Notes under the pieces: model-generated
Databases searched by the model: none
Told to the model about the DNA's origin: nothing
The model's input: the letters and a program-made list of their open reading frames with translations, nothing else
Shown here: positions 62,194 to 64,000 of the stretch, one piece after another
Layout of the letters: every line of letters starts with the position of its first letter
Position numbering within the stretch: position 1 is the first letter of the stretch
Translations under genes and position numbers: made by a program
Origin: Niebla homalea
Lineage: Eukaryota; Ascomycota; Lecanoromycetes; Lecanorales; Ramalinaceae
DNA length: 64,000 nucleotides
Direction: 5' to 3'
Assembly (NCBI GenBank): GCA_019925105.1
Contig: JAHGAU010000011.1
Span: 496,001-560,000 of the forward strand

Positions 62194-62576
62194 CTTTTTA
62201 TTTAATATACTCGTAAGCTTATTTTACTCGTTTAACGATTTTACGAGCCTCCGAGTTATTCCTATTTATATACTCGTTTTACTCGTCTTATCTGAATCCG
62301 ATCCTACGAGCCGTTAATAGCCTTGCTCGCTTTTCGTCCTTGGCATTACGTTATCTCCCTCTGGCTGATAACCCGGTTTTATGCATATACAATTTAATCC
62401 TGGCACCAATCGTAATAACTTAAAATGGATTTTTTTAAATACCCTTTATTATTATATTATGGTTAAAGATATAAATAAAAGTAGGTAAAATATATATTAT
62501 AACCTGAAAGAATTATTTACAACCGATAACTTAAGTATTAAAAGGGTATAAATTATATCGGTTAAAGCCATTAAAC
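62194..62576. other. Interior of the putative TIR element, right of the LTR retrotransposon
   Basis: Moderately AT-rich, less RIP-affected than its surroundings. At 62,215-62,345 the word CTCGT occurs at least four times and its complement ACGAG at least twice within 130 bp. No gene recognised. Confidence 0.4.
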
Positions 62577-62648
62577 TAGGTACGCGCAAAAAAATAACGC
62601 TAAGGATTCTTAAGCAACTTGCTCGCGCTAAAAGCTTACGTAACGACG
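62577..62648 (-). repeat. Terminal inverted repeat, right arm
   Basis: Reverse complement of 49,678-49,740 over about 60 bp, including AAGCAACTTGCTCGCGCTAA and the flanking TACGCG and CGACG strings. With the LTR retrotransposon removed, the two arms would enclose only about 0.9 kb. Confidence 0.7.
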
Positions 62649-64000
62649 AATTCCTATCTAGGACTCTTAGCCATAGTGATTTTAAGAAGAGAAGATTGCG
62701 GTAACAATATATAAGCGAGCCACTTGAGTCGTTCTTAAAGGGTAAAGTAACTTAGCGGATATTAATATAAGGCTTTTTCAATTAATATCTATATATCTAT
62801 TCTTTATAATTAATCTTTCAATTAATATATACCCGTAGTTTTCTTATAATTATGACTTTTTTTATAGGATTAATTTTTAACTCTTCCTTTATCTATATGA
62901 AATCGTAATTATTTTTTTAATAAATCCCCGGGCTTTAACGCTTATTAAAATTAATGAACTCTATAATATATATTAAGGTAAAAACTAAAAGATGACGAGT
63001 CCTTTTATTCCGTAATAATTAATTATATAAGAAACGTTATAAAAAGGCGATTAACTGGATCCTTTTTAAACAAATTGAAGGATTCAATGTTAAAACCTTA
63101 ATTTAAATTTAAATCTAAATTTAAACTCTGATTACTTTACATATTAAGAAAATATACCTTTCATTTTTACCTTTATTATTCTGTATAAAATAATTGATCC
63201 TTCCGTTTAACTTTAGTTTTAAGAAGGACTTATCTTATAAGCTTTTTAATGCCTTAAAATCTAAAATTAATAATAGTTATATAAATATAAATAACGGACG
63301 TTGTTCACGAAGAATTCTTCCTTATCAATCTTTATTCTGTAATTTTATTACTTAATAACTTTACGTATAACGAAAAAGTAATAGATATTTAAAACATTAT
63401 TAATAAGTATTATCTTTTTCAATTAATATAAAGTAATCTGAAGGAAATTTTACAGATACTTAACTAACTTTAAATTAAATATAATAAAAATATTAAGGTT
63501 ATTAAGAAGTTATTTATATCGGTATCTTTGAACATATTATTTAAGCTAACATTTACGACTTTACATTAACAATAAAAATTCCAATGTTTCACTTAGTATT
63601 AATATTAATAATTAAGTTATGCGTATTTTTAAAGTAATCGATTTTTATAAGCCGATAATATAAAATTACTTCAATAAGTATAAATAAATATACTTATAAA
63701 TAAATATACTTATCAATAAAGATAAATATATAAAGCTTATATTAAAAACAAAAAATCCTCTTATCTTTAAGGGAAAAACCAAAGAATAATATTATTTATA
63801 AAAATTAAAAGACTATGATATAAAACCGATTTAAGGGTAATTACCATTATTACCTTATAATATTGAATACTCACCCAACCGGTACGGGATTAATCCCGCG
63901 GGATAGTTACGGGACCGGTACGGAACCGGGAAATACTAAGATACCGTTTTACTATTTATAGTATATTATATATCAAAATAAATAAAAAAAAATCCAAAAA
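62649..64000. other. RIP-degraded sequence to the window end
   Basis: No gene recognised. A GC-rich patch at 63,880-63,935 contains the palindrome CGGGATTAATCCCG (63,888-63,901) and repeated GGTACGG/ACCGGTACGG strings. A 16-bp unit AAATAAATATACTTAT occurs about twice at 63,683-63,714. Confidence 0.5.

Overview
The window looks like part of a filamentous ascomycete (Pezizomycotina) genome with a two-compartment layout. About 36.9 kb on the left and 14.4 kb on the right are extremely AT-rich and nearly free of CpA/TpG, while CpG is kept. This is the footprint of repeat-induced point mutation (RIP), which turns CpA into TpA. In these blocks the coding sequences are transposon relics, and Gln codons have become TAA/TAG. 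Between them lies a 12.5-kb island (about 36,990-49,550) of normal base composition. I cannot name the species.

Left AT block (1-36,990). A Ty3/gypsy gag fragment and GC-richer repeat remnants lie at the left edge. A Ty1/copia element on the + strand has been split by LINE insertions. The LINEs are four ~5.8-kb Tad/I-like copies that share a 5' end and a (TCAA)n tail. Copy A stands alone. Copy C sits inside copy B, which sits inside copy D on the opposite strand, and each copy is bounded by its own target-site duplication. To the right follow a MULE-type transposase relic, several tandem repeats, a higher-order minisatellite and a minus-strand copia fragment.

Island (36,990-49,550). From left to right it holds: a multi-exon hypothetical gene (minus strand); a Ulp1/C48 SUMO-protease-like gene (minus strand), whose two reading frames meet at an ATGA overlap that also fits a 47-nt intron; a very GC-rich 3.8-kb cassette (about 41,750-45,600) of broken, compactly arranged genes, one a DEDDh 3'-5' exonuclease, which resembles a decayed fragment of a DNA virus or virus-like element; a small possible basic protein; two hypothetical genes on the + strand, one with two membrane helices; and a G-rich minisatellite array with four copies of a conserved ~80-bp block.

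Right AT block (49,550-64,000). A ~12.07-kb LTR retrotransposon with ~250-bp LTRs (pol on the minus strand, reverse transcriptase near 56.85 kb) is flanked outside its LTRs by a ~60-bp inverted repeat, as if it had inserted into an older short DNA transposon. The last 1.3 kb has no recognisable gene.

The island genes do not form an obvious pathway. The C48 protease, the virus-like cassette and the minisatellites suggest an accessory, fast-evolving region enclosed by RIP-inactivated repeats.
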